From NCBI GenBank assembly GCA_964203275.1, contig CAXNMF010000004.1, positions 62,001-126,000 on the forward strand: a stretch of 64,000 nt of DNA. Direction: 5' to 3'. This stretch comes from Ga0077527 sp945862135 (lineage in GTDB: Bacteria; Pseudomonadota; Gammaproteobacteria; Burkholderiales; SG8-41). Positions 8,950 through 18,183 of this stretch are shown here, one piece after another. Numbering within the stretch: the stretch's first letter is position 1; each line of letters starts with the position of its first letter. The notes beneath the pieces are model-generated. The model saw only the letters and a list, made by a program, of their open reading frames with translations. It was not told the origin of the DNA and made no database searches. Position numbers and translations under genes: made by a program.

Positions 8950-9005
8950 GCTTGTCGAAGGGCGAATTTGTACCAAACGGGCTTCGACAGGCTCAGCCCG
9001 AACGG
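8937..9005. repeat. Inverted pair of REP-like palindromic repeats
   Basis: Two copies of a GTTCG-x-x-CTGAGC-x-TGTCGAAG-type repeat stand head to head. The first is 8937-8963 on the plus strand and the second is 8979-9005 in inverse orientation; they differ at a few positions. Each unit is itself an imperfect palindrome. This motif is a very common dispersed extragenic repeat in many proteobacterial genomes. The left unit runs into the FAD-domain gene and provides its TGA stop at 8947. The pair could fold into a long hairpin and slow or end transcription before the hydrolase gene. Confidence 0.85.
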
Positions 9006-9047
9006 TGTTTATTAAAAGAACCGCGCCTGATACAAGGATCGTTGAAC

Positions 9048-9854
9048 ATGTCCAATCGCTTCAAAACTTCCGACGGCTGCGAAATCGCCTACACCCTGCA
9101 CAACGGCGCCGGCAGCAATGCGCCGCGTATCGCACTGGTACATTCTCTGGCGCTGGATCGCAGCATCTGGGACGACGTCGCGCAGGAACTGTCGCGCGAG
9201 TGCCAGGTGCTGACCTGGGACTGCCGCGGTCATGGCCGTTCCGGCCAGCCGCTGACCACCTACACGCCGCAGTTGTTCGCGCGTGATCTCGCCGAACTGA
9301 TGGATCACATCCAGTGGCCGTCCGCGATTGTCGGCGGCTGCTCGATGGGCGGCATGGTGGCGCAGGCCTTTGCGATTGAATATCCCAAGCGCAGCACCGG
9401 CCTGGTACTGATCGACACCACGGCCTGGTATGGCGAAGATGCACCCAAGGTGTGGCGCGAGCGCGGCGCTACCGGCAAGGAAAAAGGCATGGCCGCGCTG
9501 GTTGAATTCCAGACCGGCCGCTGGTTCGGCGATGCTTTCCGTGCCAATCAGAAAGCCACGGTCGATCGTCTGGTCAAGGTCTTCCTTGAAAACAATGTCG
9601 ACTGCTATGTCAAAACCTGCGAAATGCTCGGCGACGGCGACCTGCGTTCGGGTCTCTCGACGATCAAGGTGCCGACCGCGGTGGCTGTCGGCGAAGAAGA
9701 TTACGCCACACCCGTTGCAATGGCCGAAGTACTGCACAAGGGCATCGCCGGTTCGACGCTGACCGTGCTGCCCGGCGGCCGCCACATCACGCCGACTGAA
9801 AAACCGCAGGATATCGCCGCGCGTTTCCGCGAAGTCATCGCGCGGAGCAAGTAA
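9048..9854 (+). CDS. Alpha/beta hydrolase, 3-oxoadipate enol-lactonase-like
   Basis: A 268-residue alpha/beta hydrolase fold protein. ALVHSLALDRSIWDD forms the oxyanion region, CRGHGRSG follows, and the nucleophile elbow is GGCSMGG near residue 96. An acidic residue in VGEEDYATP and the His in GGRHITPTE near 247 complete the triad. The whole layout resembles PcaD, which opens enol-lactones, but no protocatechuate-pathway genes surround it. ATG 9048 is chosen over the longer open frame because AAGGA precedes it and the fold starts there. The gene lies in the Mo-hydroxylase cluster, so it probably hydrolyses a downstream ring-derived intermediate. Confidence 0.85.
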   Translation: MSNRFKTSDGCEIAYTLHNGAGSNAPRIALVHSLALDRSIWDDVAQELSRECQVLTWDCRGHGRSGQPLTTYTPQLFARDLAELMDHIQWPSAIVGGCSMGGMVAQAFAIEYPKRSTGLVLIDTTAWYGEDAPKVWRERGATGKEKGMAALVEFQTGRWFGDAFRANQKATVDRLVKVFLENNVDCYVKTCEMLGDGDLRSGLSTIKVPTAVAVGEEDYATPVAMAEVLHKGIAGSTLTVLPGGRHITPTEKPQDIAARFREVIARSK

Positions 9855-9856
9855 GC

Positions 9857-10873
9857 ATGAACGCTGCGAAACCCCGTTGTCTCGACATCCACGCGCATCA
9901 CGTCGGCCAGCCGCTGGTCGAACGCATCAATGCCGAAGGTGAAAAACACGGCGTCAAGATCGTCAAGGGTGACGACGGCGCGACGCGCATTTCCGTCGGC
10001 GGCCGCCTCACCGGCATGCCGCTGATCCCGCCGCTGAACGATGAAGCAGCGCGATTGAAATGGATGGATGAAGCCGGCATTGATGTACAACTGCTCGCCG
10101 GCTGGATGGACCTCGCGGGTTATCACCTGCCGACCGAAGCCGGCCAGTGGCTGGCGCGCGCACAGAACGAAACGCTGGCTGAAATGGCCGCGCGCCGACC
10201 CGATCGTTATGCCGCAGCGGCAGCGGTTCCATTGCAGGACGCTGCCGTCGCCGCCGAAGAACTGCGTTACGCGGTACAAAAACTCGGCCATCGCGCGGTG
10301 CAGATCGGCGCCCGCGTCGAAGAAGAAGGCCTCGACGCGCCGCAGTACGACGTGTTCTGGTCGGCTGCGCAGGAACTCAATGTGCCGGTAATCATCCACC
10401 CGGCCGACCTCGCAGTACCGCCGCGCATCCGCAGACTGTTTCTGCACATCCTCGTCGGCAATCCGAGTGAAACAACTTTCGCTGCGGCCGCGCTGCTGCT
10501 CGGTGGCGTGTTCGACCGCTTCCCGAAACTGCGCGTGCTGCTGGTGCATGGCGGCGGCTGCGTGCCCTACCAGTTCGGCCGCATCGACCGCGGTCGCATC
10601 ACCGCGCCGCCTTTCGCCAAAGGTTCGGTAAAAAATCCGCTGGGCCAGTACGCCACCAATCTTTATTACGACACCGTGCTCCATGACGACGAAGCATTCC
10701 GTTATTTGATCGAACGTGTCGGCGCCGGCCAGGTCGCGCTGGGCAGCGATTACCCATTCCCGCTGCGCGATCCGGACCCTGTAAAATTCATAAATAAAAA
10801 CAACAAGATGGATGATGCCTCCCGGCGTGCCGTGTGCTGGAATACCGGCGCAGCGCTGCTCGGCTTGAAGTAA
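9857..10873 (+). CDS. Amidohydrolase-2 family protein (ACMSD-like decarboxylase/hydrolase)
   Basis: A 338-residue TIM-barrel metal-dependent enzyme of the amidohydrolase-2 family. The N-terminal metal motif is DIHAHH (residues 10-15). PVIIHPAD supplies a further His, LLVHGGG another, and GSDYPFPL near 293 the metal-ligand Asp. Relatives include 2-amino-3-carboxymuconate-6-semialdehyde decarboxylase and gamma-resorcylate decarboxylase. It starts two bases after the hydrolase stop, so both are cotranscribed. Near residue 312 lies an unusually AT-rich stretch encoding INKNN, which still fits the family alignment. Decarboxylation of a ring-cleavage product is a reasonable inference. Confidence 0.85.
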   Translation: MNAAKPRCLDIHAHHVGQPLVERINAEGEKHGVKIVKGDDGATRISVGGRLTGMPLIPPLNDEAARLKWMDEAGIDVQLLAGWMDLAGYHLPTEAGQWLARAQNETLAEMAARRPDRYAAAAAVPLQDAAVAAEELRYAVQKLGHRAVQIGARVEEEGLDAPQYDVFWSAAQELNVPVIIHPADLAVPPRIRRLFLHILVGNPSETTFAAAALLLGGVFDRFPKLRVLLVHGGGCVPYQFGRIDRGRITAPPFAKGSVKNPLGQYATNLYYDTVLHDDEAFRYLIERVGAGQVALGSDYPFPLRDPDPVKFINKNNKMDDASRRAVCWNTGAALLGLK

Positions 10874-10889
10874 TCACGAGGACAACAAC

Positions 10890-11859
10890 ATGACAACCAA
10901 TACCGTGCGCACCCTGCTTGCCGCCGTGCTGATCTGCGCTGCCGGAACCGTAGCAGCGCGAAACTATCCGACCGGCCCGGTGCGCATCATCGTGCCCTTT
11001 CCCGCGGGCGGCGGCATCGACACCATGGCGCGTCTGTTCGCACCGAAACTGTCGGAGGCCATCGGCCGCACCGTGCTGGTTGACAACCGCGCCGGCGCCA
11101 ACGGCATGATCGGCTCACGCGTCGTCGCCAAATCGCCACGCGACGGTTACACGCTGCTGGTGAATGGCGTCAATTTCGTCACCACGCCGAGCATATTCAA
11201 GAACGCGGAATACGATCCGGTCAAAGACTTTGACGCAATCAGCCTGCTCGCCCTGGCGCCGAACATACTCGTCGTGCATCCTTCCCTGCCTGCAAAAAAC
11301 GTGAAGGACTTTATCGCGCTCGCCAAAGCACGGCCCGGCCTCGTGCTGTTCGCCGGGTCCGACAGCGGCAGCACACCGCATCTCGCCGGAGAACTCTTCA
11401 AGACCCTGACCAAAACGGACATGGTGCACGTGCCTTATCGCGGCACCGGCCCGGCCATCACCGCCATCCTCTCCGGCGAAGTCAGCACGATGTTCATGCC
11501 AGCGCTGACTGCGCTGCCATTGATCCAGTCCGGACGCGTGCGTGCTCTGGGCGTGACTACGCTGGAGCGCCTTCCCGCCCTGCCCGAACTGCCGACGGTT
11601 TCGGAATCGGGACTGAAGGGTTATCAATCCAGCCAGTGGTATGGCGTGCTGGCGCCCGCGGGCACACCGCCGGAAATCCTCAACCTGCTCAACGGCCACG
11701 CTAGCAAAAATCATGCATACGCCGGACATGAAGGAACGCATGAAGAACAGCGGCAGCGTCGCCGTCGGCAGCTCGCGTGAAATGTTCAGCAAGTTCCTCC
11801 AGACCGAATTCACCAAATGGGCTAAGGTCATCAAGGACTCCGGCGCGAAAGTGGATTAG
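10890..11859 (+). pseudogene. Bug/TctC-family binding protein, single-base frameshift
   Basis: The first 270 codons encode a normal Bug protein: a signal peptide to about residue 22, VPFPAGGGIDTMAR, DNRAGANG and VHVPYRGTG. At about 11700 the frame breaks. The expected C-terminal sequence (LAKIMHTPDMKERMKNSG... KWAKVIKDSGAKVD) continues one base out of phase to a stop at 11859. Reading through as if one base at 11700 were extra gives a full-length protein of about 322 residues. As written, the product ends at 11780 with 26 unrelated residues. The start is ATG 10890 after GAGGA. Confidence 0.85.
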
Positions 11860-11886
11860 GCTGAAACCTGAAACCAAAAACCTTTA

Positions 11887-12015
11887 GCCACAGAGAGCAC
11901 AGAGTTCACAGAGTTTCTCGGGTTGTTGAGCGACAACGCGACAGTAAGCACCCATACAGACTGGCGGCTATGTACCTGCAGGGTTTTTCTCTGTGACCTC
12001 TGTGCCCTCTGTGGC
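11887..12015. repeat. Inverted repeat with CACAGAG tandem motifs (MITE-like)
   Basis: The left arm (11887-11913) reads GCCACAGAG-AGCACAGAG-TTCACAGAG and the right arm (11989-12015) is its near-perfect reverse complement. The arms are 27 bases long and separated by 75 bases. Arms of CACAGAG-type units are frequent as dispersed, non-coding inverted repeats in many bacterial genomes. The element fills the gap between the Bug gene and the thiamine-diphosphate enzyme gene and could form a strong stem. It carries no coding sequence. Confidence 0.75.
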
Positions 12016-12059
12016 TGCATTTGACTTTAGCTTTTGCAGTGTTCATTAAAGGACTTATC

Positions 12060-13809
12060 GTGACTGAACAAAACAAGAACGCCATCAAACACGAAACCCC
12101 GATCCCTTCCGCCGCCAGCGACACCCTTTACGGCAGTGATGTCATCGCCGGCACGCTGCGCGCGCTGGACATCGAGTACATCGCGCTGAATCCCGGCGCG
12201 AGTTACCGCGGTCTGCACGACAGCCTGGTCAATTATCTCGGCAACAAGAAGCCGCAGATGGTGCTGTGCCTGCATGATGAAAACGCCGCGTCGATTGCGC
12301 AGGGCTACTGCGAAGGCCAGCAACAAGCTGATGGCCGTCGGCCTGCATTCCAACGTCGGCCTGATGCACGCGTCGATGCCGATTTTCAATGCCTGGTGCG
12401 ACCGCGCGCCGATGCTGATTCTCGGCGCCACCGGCCCCTGGGATGCGGCGAAGCGCCGGCCGTGGATCGACTGGATCCACACCTGCTCGGATCAGGCCGC
12501 ACTGGTGCGCAACTTCACCAAGTGGGACAACCAGCCGGGTTCGGTCGCCGCTGCGGTTGAAGCGATGATTCGCGGCGCGCAACTGTCGATGACCGCACCA
12601 CGCGCGCCGGTCTACGTGAACCTCGACGTCACCATCCAGGAAGAAAAACTCGAAGCCCCGCTGCCCATGCCCGACATGGCACGCTACGCTGCGCCGCCGA
12701 TGGTGCGTCCGTCAGACAGCGAAATCGAAGCTGCCGCAAAACTGCTGTCGAATGCCAAAAATCCGGTGATGCTCTGCGGCCGCGGTTCACGCCGGCTCGA
12801 CCACTGGAACGCCCGTGTCGCATTCGCCGAAAAACTCGACATGCGCGTGATCACCCAGATCAAACTCGCCGCGTCCTTCCCCACCGACCACCGCCTGCAT
12901 GCAGCACCCCCGGCCAACCGTCTGGTGCCGGCCGCGAAAAAAACGCTGGCCGAAGCCGATGTGATCATCGCGCTGGACTGGCTGGATCTCGCCGGCGCGC
13001 TGAAGCAGACCTTTGGCGGCAAACCGGTCAATGCAAAAATCATCAACATCTCCAGTGACAGTCAGCTGCATCGCGGCTGGAGCATGGATTACCAGGCACT
13101 GCCGCCGGCCGACGTGTGGATGAACTGCGAGCCCGATTCCGCGGTGCCGCTGCTGACCGCTGCGGTCACGGCACGGCCGCGCAAGATCGAAGGACCGGCC
13201 TATGCGCTGGCCGGCGCGCCCGCCGAACCGCTGGCGCTGAAAGGCCTGGCCCATGCGCTCAACGCCGCCATTGGCAAGGAGGACGTCAGCATTACCCACC
13301 TGCCGCTGGGCTGGAGCGGGGCCTACACGCATTTCCGTCATCCGCTGGATTACCTCGGTTTCGACGGCGGTGGCGGCGTCGGCGCTGGCCCCGGCCTGAC
13401 CATTGGCGCAGCGCTTGCGCTGAAAGGCAGCGGCCGCATTCCCATCGGCCTGATGGGCGACGGCAACTTCCTGATGGGCAACACCGCGGTGTGGACCGCG
13501 GTGCATTATCAGATCCCCTGCCTGATGATCATCTGCAACAACCGCTCCTTCTTCAACGATGAACGCCATCAGGGCCATGTCGCCGAATACCGCGGCCGGC
13601 CCTCCGAAAACGCGTGGATCGGCCAGAAGATCAATGATCCCGACATCGACATCGCCGCAATGGCGCGCGCACAGGGCGCGGAAGGCATCGGCCCGGTCAC
13701 CACCATGGCAGACATGCAGCCGGCCATCGAACGCGGGATTGCCATCGTCAAGGCCGGCGGCGTTTGTGTCATCGATGCCCGCGTTCTGCCGGGCTATGAT
13801 GGTGAGTGA
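12060..13809 (+). pseudogene. Thiamine-diphosphate-dependent enzyme (acetolactate synthase-like), single-base frameshift
   Basis: A three-domain ThDP enzyme. The N-terminal pyrimidine domain includes YIALNPGASYRGLHDSLV and the catalytic-Glu segment CLHDENAASIAQGY. A central domain follows (NPVMLCGRGSRR). The C-terminal ThDP domain has GLMGDGNFLMG and CLMIICNNRSFFND, the GDG...N metal motif. The frame is broken at 12309. Skipping that T turns GYCEGQQ into GYAKASNKL, the normal family sequence, and the 582-residue protein is then continuous to 13809. The likely start is GTG 12060 after AAAGGA. Members decarboxylate 2-oxoacids or act as carboligases; in this cluster a keto-acid decarboxylase is plausible. 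Confidence 0.85.
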
Positions 13810-13896
13810 AGGTCAGGATCGAGGACAGCGCATCAAGGATTGAGGGACATCAAGCGCCCATTCCGGTACCACACAACAAACAGCGAGGAGAACCAC

Positions 13897-14871
13897 ATGA
13901 TCAAACACACACCTATCGCCGTCATGCTCGGCTGCGCAGTGCTGGCCGGCGCATTGCCGGCAGTCGCCGCAGACAACTACCCGTCGCGGCCCGTCCGTGT
14001 CATCGTGCCGCAGACCGCTGGCGGATCAACGGACGTCGCAGCGCGTATCGTCACCGATCGCCTGAGTGAATCACTGAAGCAGAACTTCGTCGTCGATAAC
14101 CGCCCCGGAGCCGGCAGCCTCAACGGCACTGACATGGTGGCCAAGGCCGCAGCCGATGGTTATACGCTGCTGTCGATCGCCGCCTCGTTCACCATCACGC
14201 CGGCCATGCAGAGCAAGATGCCGTTTGATCCGGTGCGCGACTTCATTCCAATCACCCAGTTTGCCGACCTGCCGCACATCGTGGTCGTGAATCCCTCGGT
14301 GGCTGCAAAAACCATGGTCGAACTCGTCGCGCTGCTGAAAAGCAAACCGGGGCAGATCACCTGCGGCTTCAGCGGCATCGGCACCAGCACCCATCTGGCG
14401 ATCGAACTGTTTCAGCATGTCAGCGGAACCAAAATGCTGCTGGTGCCGTACAAGGGCGGCTCACCGGCAATGACCGCGCTTCTCGGCGGCCAGGTGCAGG
14501 TCAATTTTGCCGCCAGCTCGACCGCGATCCCGCACATCCGCGCGGGCAAGCTGCGTGCGATGGCGGTGACCGGAGCCAAACGTTCGACTGCGGTACCCGA
14601 TTTGCCGACCATGGCCGAAGCCGGAATCAAGGGTTACCAGCATGCGTCATGGGTGGGCCTGCTGGCGCCGGCAAAAACGCCGCAATCAATCATTGAGCGC
14701 CTGCATGCGGAGTCAGTGAACATCCTCGGCCGCGACGACGTCAAGAAACTGTTCCTGCGCAGCGGCATGGAAACCGAAGGTAATACACCGCAGGAATTCG
14801 CGGCAACGGTGAAAGAGGAAGTCGAAAAATGGAAAAAGCTGGTGAAGATCGCCGGCATCCAGCCGAACTGA
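13897..14871 (+). CDS. Bug/TctC-family periplasmic substrate-binding protein
   Basis: An intact 324-residue solute receptor. The signal peptide ends near residue 25 (PAVAADNYP). Family motifs are VPQTAGGSTDVAAR, DNRPGAGSLNG, DGYTLLS and LLVPYKGGSPA. ATG 13897 is preceded by GAGGAG; the reading frame extends a little further upstream without a better start. It is the second Bug gene in the Mo-hydroxylase cluster and lies about 90 bases behind the ThDP-enzyme gene, so it may bring in the substrate of that pathway. No permease gene is nearby. Confidence 0.9.
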   Translation: MIKHTPIAVMLGCAVLAGALPAVAADNYPSRPVRVIVPQTAGGSTDVAARIVTDRLSESLKQNFVVDNRPGAGSLNGTDMVAKAAADGYTLLSIAASFTITPAMQSKMPFDPVRDFIPITQFADLPHIVVVNPSVAAKTMVELVALLKSKPGQITCGFSGIGTSTHLAIELFQHVSGTKMLLVPYKGGSPAMTALLGGQVQVNFAASSTAIPHIRAGKLRAMAVTGAKRSTAVPDLPTMAEAGIKGYQHASWVGLLAPAKTPQSIIERLHAESVNILGRDDVKKLFLRSGMETEGNTPQEFAATVKEEVEKWKKLVKIAGIQPN

Positions 14872-14894
14872 TTCTCGCGATTAGTTCTTCACAA

Positions 14895-14926
14895 AAAAAC
14901 GCAGGCTACGGCCTGCGTTTTGTTTT
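14895..14926. terminator. Intrinsic terminator between Bug gene and universal stress gene
   Basis: A 10-bp perfect stem AAACGCAGGC / GCCTGCGTTT (14897-14906 and 14911-14920) has a TACG tetraloop, followed by TGTTTT on the plus strand and preceded by an A-run that becomes a T-run on the minus strand. It sits between two convergent genes and should work in both directions. Confidence 0.9.
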
Positions 14927-14944
14927 ACGGACCTGACGTCAAGG

Positions 14945-15430
14945 TCAGGAAGCAGCCTGGGACTTGTCGGGATGGTCCGCACTCATCAGCGCACGGAAAG
15001 TCAGCACGGGAATGGATGAGCGATGCAGCACGCGACTCGCCTCGCTGCCGAGCAGCATCGACACCAGACCCATGCGGTGTCGTGAAGTCATCACGATCAG
15101 GTCGCAACCGCGATCATTGGCGGCATCAACAATGGCATCGTAGGGCTGCATGCCCTTGACCATGATCGTGTCGCACGGCACCCCCGCGGAATCGGCGGTT
15201 TTCTGCACGAATGCCAGGAAGCTTTTGGCGCGATCGCTGTCGCGCGCTTCCATGTCTTCGTCCAGTTCCGATGGCACCAGGCCTTCGGGTCCGAGCATCA
15301 TCCGGTAATCCTGCATGACATGAATGCCGGTCACCTTCGCACCACAAAGCTTCGCCAGTTCGATGCCGCGTTCGACGGCTCGTTCGGAATGCTCAGTGCC
15401 ATCGGTCGGCATCAGAATATGTTTGAACAT
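14945..15430 (-). CDS. Universal stress protein (UspA family)
   Basis: A 161-residue single-domain Usp. The N terminus MFKHILMPTDGTEHSERAVERGIELA is characteristic. DLIVMTSRHRMGLVSMLLGSEASRVLHRSSIPVL contains the G-(x)2-G-(x)8-9-G(S/T)-like nucleotide-binding pattern, here with LLGSEASRV. Such proteins bind ATP or regulate responses to starvation and oxidative stress. ATG 15430 follows GAGGAG. It stands alone between a convergent terminator and an AT-rich spacer. Confidence 0.93.
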   Translation of the reverse strand: MFKHILMPTDGTEHSERAVERGIELAKLCGAKVTGIHVMQDYRMMLGPEGLVPSELDEDMEARDSDRAKSFLAFVQKTADSAGVPCDTIMVKGMQPYDAIVDAANDRGCDLIVMTSRHRMGLVSMLLGSEASRVLHRSSIPVLTFRALMSADHPDKSQAAS

Positions 15431-15675
15431 GGACGCTCCTCGCTGTTTGATTTGAATATCCGGCGCAAGCAGCCAATGCTAGTCAAATTTGCCGCAAGCC
15501 CCTCAATAACCGCACAGTACGTTGCCGTGCGGCTTGCATGGTCGCGCAGATCGGGCACCCGCGTCCATCATGCGTCAAAGGAAGTGCCCTGCTCAACCGG
15601 GCAACCAGCAGTTTGCCCGGCGACATAAAACAATAATCAATAAAATCAAATACTTAAAAATCCCGATGCTGCAGG

Positions 15676-17319
15676 CTATTTCTCCGGGTCTTTATCCGGG
15701 CGATAACTGGTCTCCGGCCGCAGCCCTTTGCGCACGGCCTTCTCGCTGATGCGGCCGTTTTCCAGATAGCCGCCGGTAGCGGCGCGTTTGCCACCTTCAT
15801 CCCACACTGCCAGCCAGTCGCCGACCGGTGAACCGAACCACGGTGACTGCGGCCGCAGCTTGGGCAGCCCCATCTCTTCCCAGATCTGGCGCGAACGCTC
15901 CATGTATTCGCGCTTGGGCAATGCAAACGGCGGCAGCACTTCCTTGGTCGTCGCATCAATCAGCAGCGTTGCGTCTTCCTCATCGGTTTCATGTTCGCGT
16001 TCAGGACCATGGCCGCCGCTGCGGTGTTTCAGCACCTGCAGGTCTTCCGCCGGATTCATGCGGAAGGCCAGCGCCCAGAACAGCGCATCGGAATTTTCCG
16101 GATCGACGTCATCATTCACCGCAATGCCGATCTTGCCGCAGTCGGCCTTGAACGCGCTCATGCCATACAACGCACGCCATACCTCGCTGCGCGGCGTGCC
16201 CTGTTCGACGGTGACGATGGTCATGCGCCGCAACGCGGTCATGCGTTCGTGCAGCGTGACGCGTTTGACCGCCTTGATGCCCAGCGTATTGCGCAGGTGC
16301 GACAGGAACATCGGCTCGAAGGAAACACGCTTGATCGCGCTCGATTCGCTGGGCGTGACCTGGCTGAGGTAGGAAGCAACAATGGCATTCTTGCGATGCG
16401 TAATCGCGGTAACGCGCATCGGCATGTTGAACTGTTCCAGCGCAACATGGCCATGGGATTCTCCGAAGGGGCCTTCCGGTTCAACATGCTCCAGATCAAT
16501 CAGGCCTTCGATGACGATCTCCGCATCAGCCGGCACCAGCAGATCCACCGTTTTGGCCTTGACCACGTTGATCGGCGCACCGGCGACACCACCGGCAACA
16601 CCGACCTCATCGAGATCAATCGGCAGCTTCATCGGCGCAACAAAGGCCACGCAGGGCGGCGCACCAAGCACGATCGCCACCGGCATGGTCTTGTCGCCGC
16701 GCTTCTGGTGTTTCTGGTAATGACGGTAACCGCCGGCACCGCCGACCCGCGTCGCCATGCGTACCACCATGCGATCCGGCGACTTCAGGCCGGCGCGGTA
16801 GGTGCCGTGGTTCTGAATGCCGGTTTCAGGATCCTTGGTAATGACATTGGTCGCCGTCAGCGTCGGCGCGCCGTCAAAGCCCGGCGTCGATACCGGAATC
16901 GGCAGTGAATCCAGGCCGTTGCCTTCGCCCTTGAGTTGATCACCGGTAATGACAACATCCTGGCAGGCGCCGGTTTCGACCACGCGCGGCGGGATTGGAT
17001 TGGCGATGGCTTTGTCCCAGAGCTGCTGTACCTGGTCCAGCGGCGCACCCATGCCCACGCCGTAGATCTCGCGATTGCCGGCAAAAGCGCCGACCACGAC
17101 GGGGAACTTGTATTTGCGTCCCTGCGCGTTGACAACATTGGTGAACAGGAAGGCCTTGCGTTCATGCTCCTCGATGCCACCGACGTACTGCCAGCGCACC
17201 AGCGGATGCATCTCCGCATCCTTGTCGATCGGACGGTCCACCTCGACCAGCAGGCCGCGCTGGCGCAGCGCATCGAGATGGTCATGCAAGTCCGCGTAAC
17301 CGCGGTCACTTTTTTTCAT
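15676..17319 (-). CDS. UbiD-family prenylated-FMN (de)carboxylase
   Basis: A 547-residue UbiD/Fdc-type enzyme. HGTYRAGLKSPDRMVVRM (about residues 170-187) contains the Arg that contacts prenylated FMN. PEGPFGESHGH near residue 295 carries the two catalytic-site glutamates of the E-R-E set. The C-terminal part has FKADCGKIGIAVNDDVDPENSDALFWA. The family reversibly decarboxylates aromatic or alpha,beta-unsaturated acids and needs UbiX-made cofactor; no ubiX-like gene is visible here. The neighbours do not show a clear pathway, so the substrate is open. The gene could be cotranscribed with the upstream exported methyltransferase only by readthrough, since that gene's stop lies downstream of this start. 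Confidence 0.92.
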   Translation of the reverse strand: MKKSDRGYADLHDHLDALRQRGLLVEVDRPIDKDAEMHPLVRWQYVGGIEEHERKAFLFTNVVNAQGRKYKFPVVVGAFAGNREIYGVGMGAPLDQVQQLWDKAIANPIPPRVVETGACQDVVITGDQLKGEGNGLDSLPIPVSTPGFDGAPTLTATNVITKDPETGIQNHGTYRAGLKSPDRMVVRMATRVGGAGGYRHYQKHQKRGDKTMPVAIVLGAPPCVAFVAPMKLPIDLDEVGVAGGVAGAPINVVKAKTVDLLVPADAEIVIEGLIDLEHVEPEGPFGESHGHVALEQFNMPMRVTAITHRKNAIVASYLSQVTPSESSAIKRVSFEPMFLSHLRNTLGIKAVKRVTLHERMTALRRMTIVTVEQGTPRSEVWRALYGMSAFKADCGKIGIAVNDDVDPENSDALFWALAFRMNPAEDLQVLKHRSGGHGPEREHETDEEDATLLIDATTKEVLPPFALPKREYMERSRQIWEEMGLPKLRPQSPWFGSPVGDWLAVWDEGGKRAATGGYLENGRISEKAVRKGLRPETSYRPDKDPEK

Positions 17320-17346
17320 GCTGATGCAGGGCTCCTGAAGCGACAG

Positions 17347-18183
17347 TTATTTGACGCGCGTCGCAGTCCACGGCGCGGTCTTGCCGCCGGCGGTCACCGT
17401 GCCTTCAATGGTATTGCCGCTGACTTTTCCGGCGTAGCGCGCTTCACCTGCGGTAAAGCTGATCTGGTCGCCGCGCAAGCGGCCCAGCTGGACATTGGAC
17501 ATTTTGCCGCCGCTGCTAAAAGAACCCTGAAACATCTGGTATTCCTGAGCGAGCTTGATCTCATCATTGCCGGATTTCCACACGCCCTCGACTTTCGCCG
17601 GCACGATCCACATATAGGCCGTGCAGTAGCTGGTGCATTCGCCCTTGGCGCCCTGGGTCTCGTCCGATTTCCAGTCGCCCATCGTGAACGAATTCGACAC
17701 CACGCGTGTGCCCGGCTTCATGTTGAGGATGGTCGGGCGCAGTTTGACGTTGAGGTCGGGCAGCAGGAACAACGTGATCACCGTGGCCTTGGTGAAATCG
17801 GTTTCGAAAATGTCGCCATGGATGAAGGTGGCTTTGCCGGTGACACCCGCCGCTGCGGCATTGCGACGCGACAGTTCGACCATATCCGGGTTGTATTCCA
17901 CGCCATAGGCGGTGGCGCCGCGTTTGGCTGCGGTGATCACCGTACGGCCATCGCCTGAACCGAGATCGTAATGGATGTCTTTCGGCGTCAGCTTGGCCAT
18001 GTCGAGCATGCGGTCAATCAGACCCTGCGCGGTCGGCACCCACACCACGTCCTTGCCGGCCTGGCCGACTTCGGGCTGGAATTCCTGTTTGGCGGCAGTT
18101 TGCGCCTGGGCCGCAGTGACGATGGTAAAGCAGGACAATGCGAGCGCCAGCAGAGTGCGGCGCGCTTGAATCATCGAGTGCAT
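17347..18183 (-). CDS. Exported SAM-dependent methyltransferase-like protein
   Basis: A 278-residue protein with a clear signal peptide (LLALALSCFTIVTAAQAQ, cleavage near residue 27) followed by a class I methyltransferase fold. That fold has the SAM-binding IHYDLGSGDGRTVITAAKRG and a GVEYNPDMVELSRRNA strand. The C-terminal 90 residues are beta-rich (VEGVWKSGNDEIKL, VTAGGKTAPWTATRV) and look like a separate small beta domain. SAM is cytoplasmic, so a periplasmic location is odd; members are nevertheless seen in Proteobacteria. ATG 18183 is chosen after TTGGAG, where the hydrophobic leader begins. It lies 27 bases upstream of the UbiD gene and is probably cotranscribed with it. Confidence 0.8.
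   Translation of the reverse strand: MHSMIQARRTLLALALSCFTIVTAAQAQTAAKQEFQPEVGQAGKDVVWVPTAQGLIDRMLDMAKLTPKDIHYDLGSGDGRTVITAAKRGATAYGVEYNPDMVELSRRNAAAAGVTGKATFIHGDIFETDFTKATVITLFLLPDLNVKLRPTILNMKPGTRVVSNSFTMGDWKSDETQGAKGECTSYCTAYMWIVPAKVEGVWKSGNDEIKLAQEYQMFQGSFSSGGKMSNVQLGRLRGDQISFTAGEARYAGKVSGNTIEGTVTAGGKTAPWTATRVK

Noticed and set aside
9048..9854. Naming this hydrolase pcaD, and likewise the one at 40801
   Set aside because: Similarity is at fold and motif level, and no protocatechuate-branch genes are nearby. The symbol would imply a pathway not seen here.
10785..10810. AT-rich INKNN stretch as an inserted mobile fragment in the amidohydrolase
   Set aside because: The surrounding residues align with the family without a length change, so the stretch is unusual in base composition but not an insertion.
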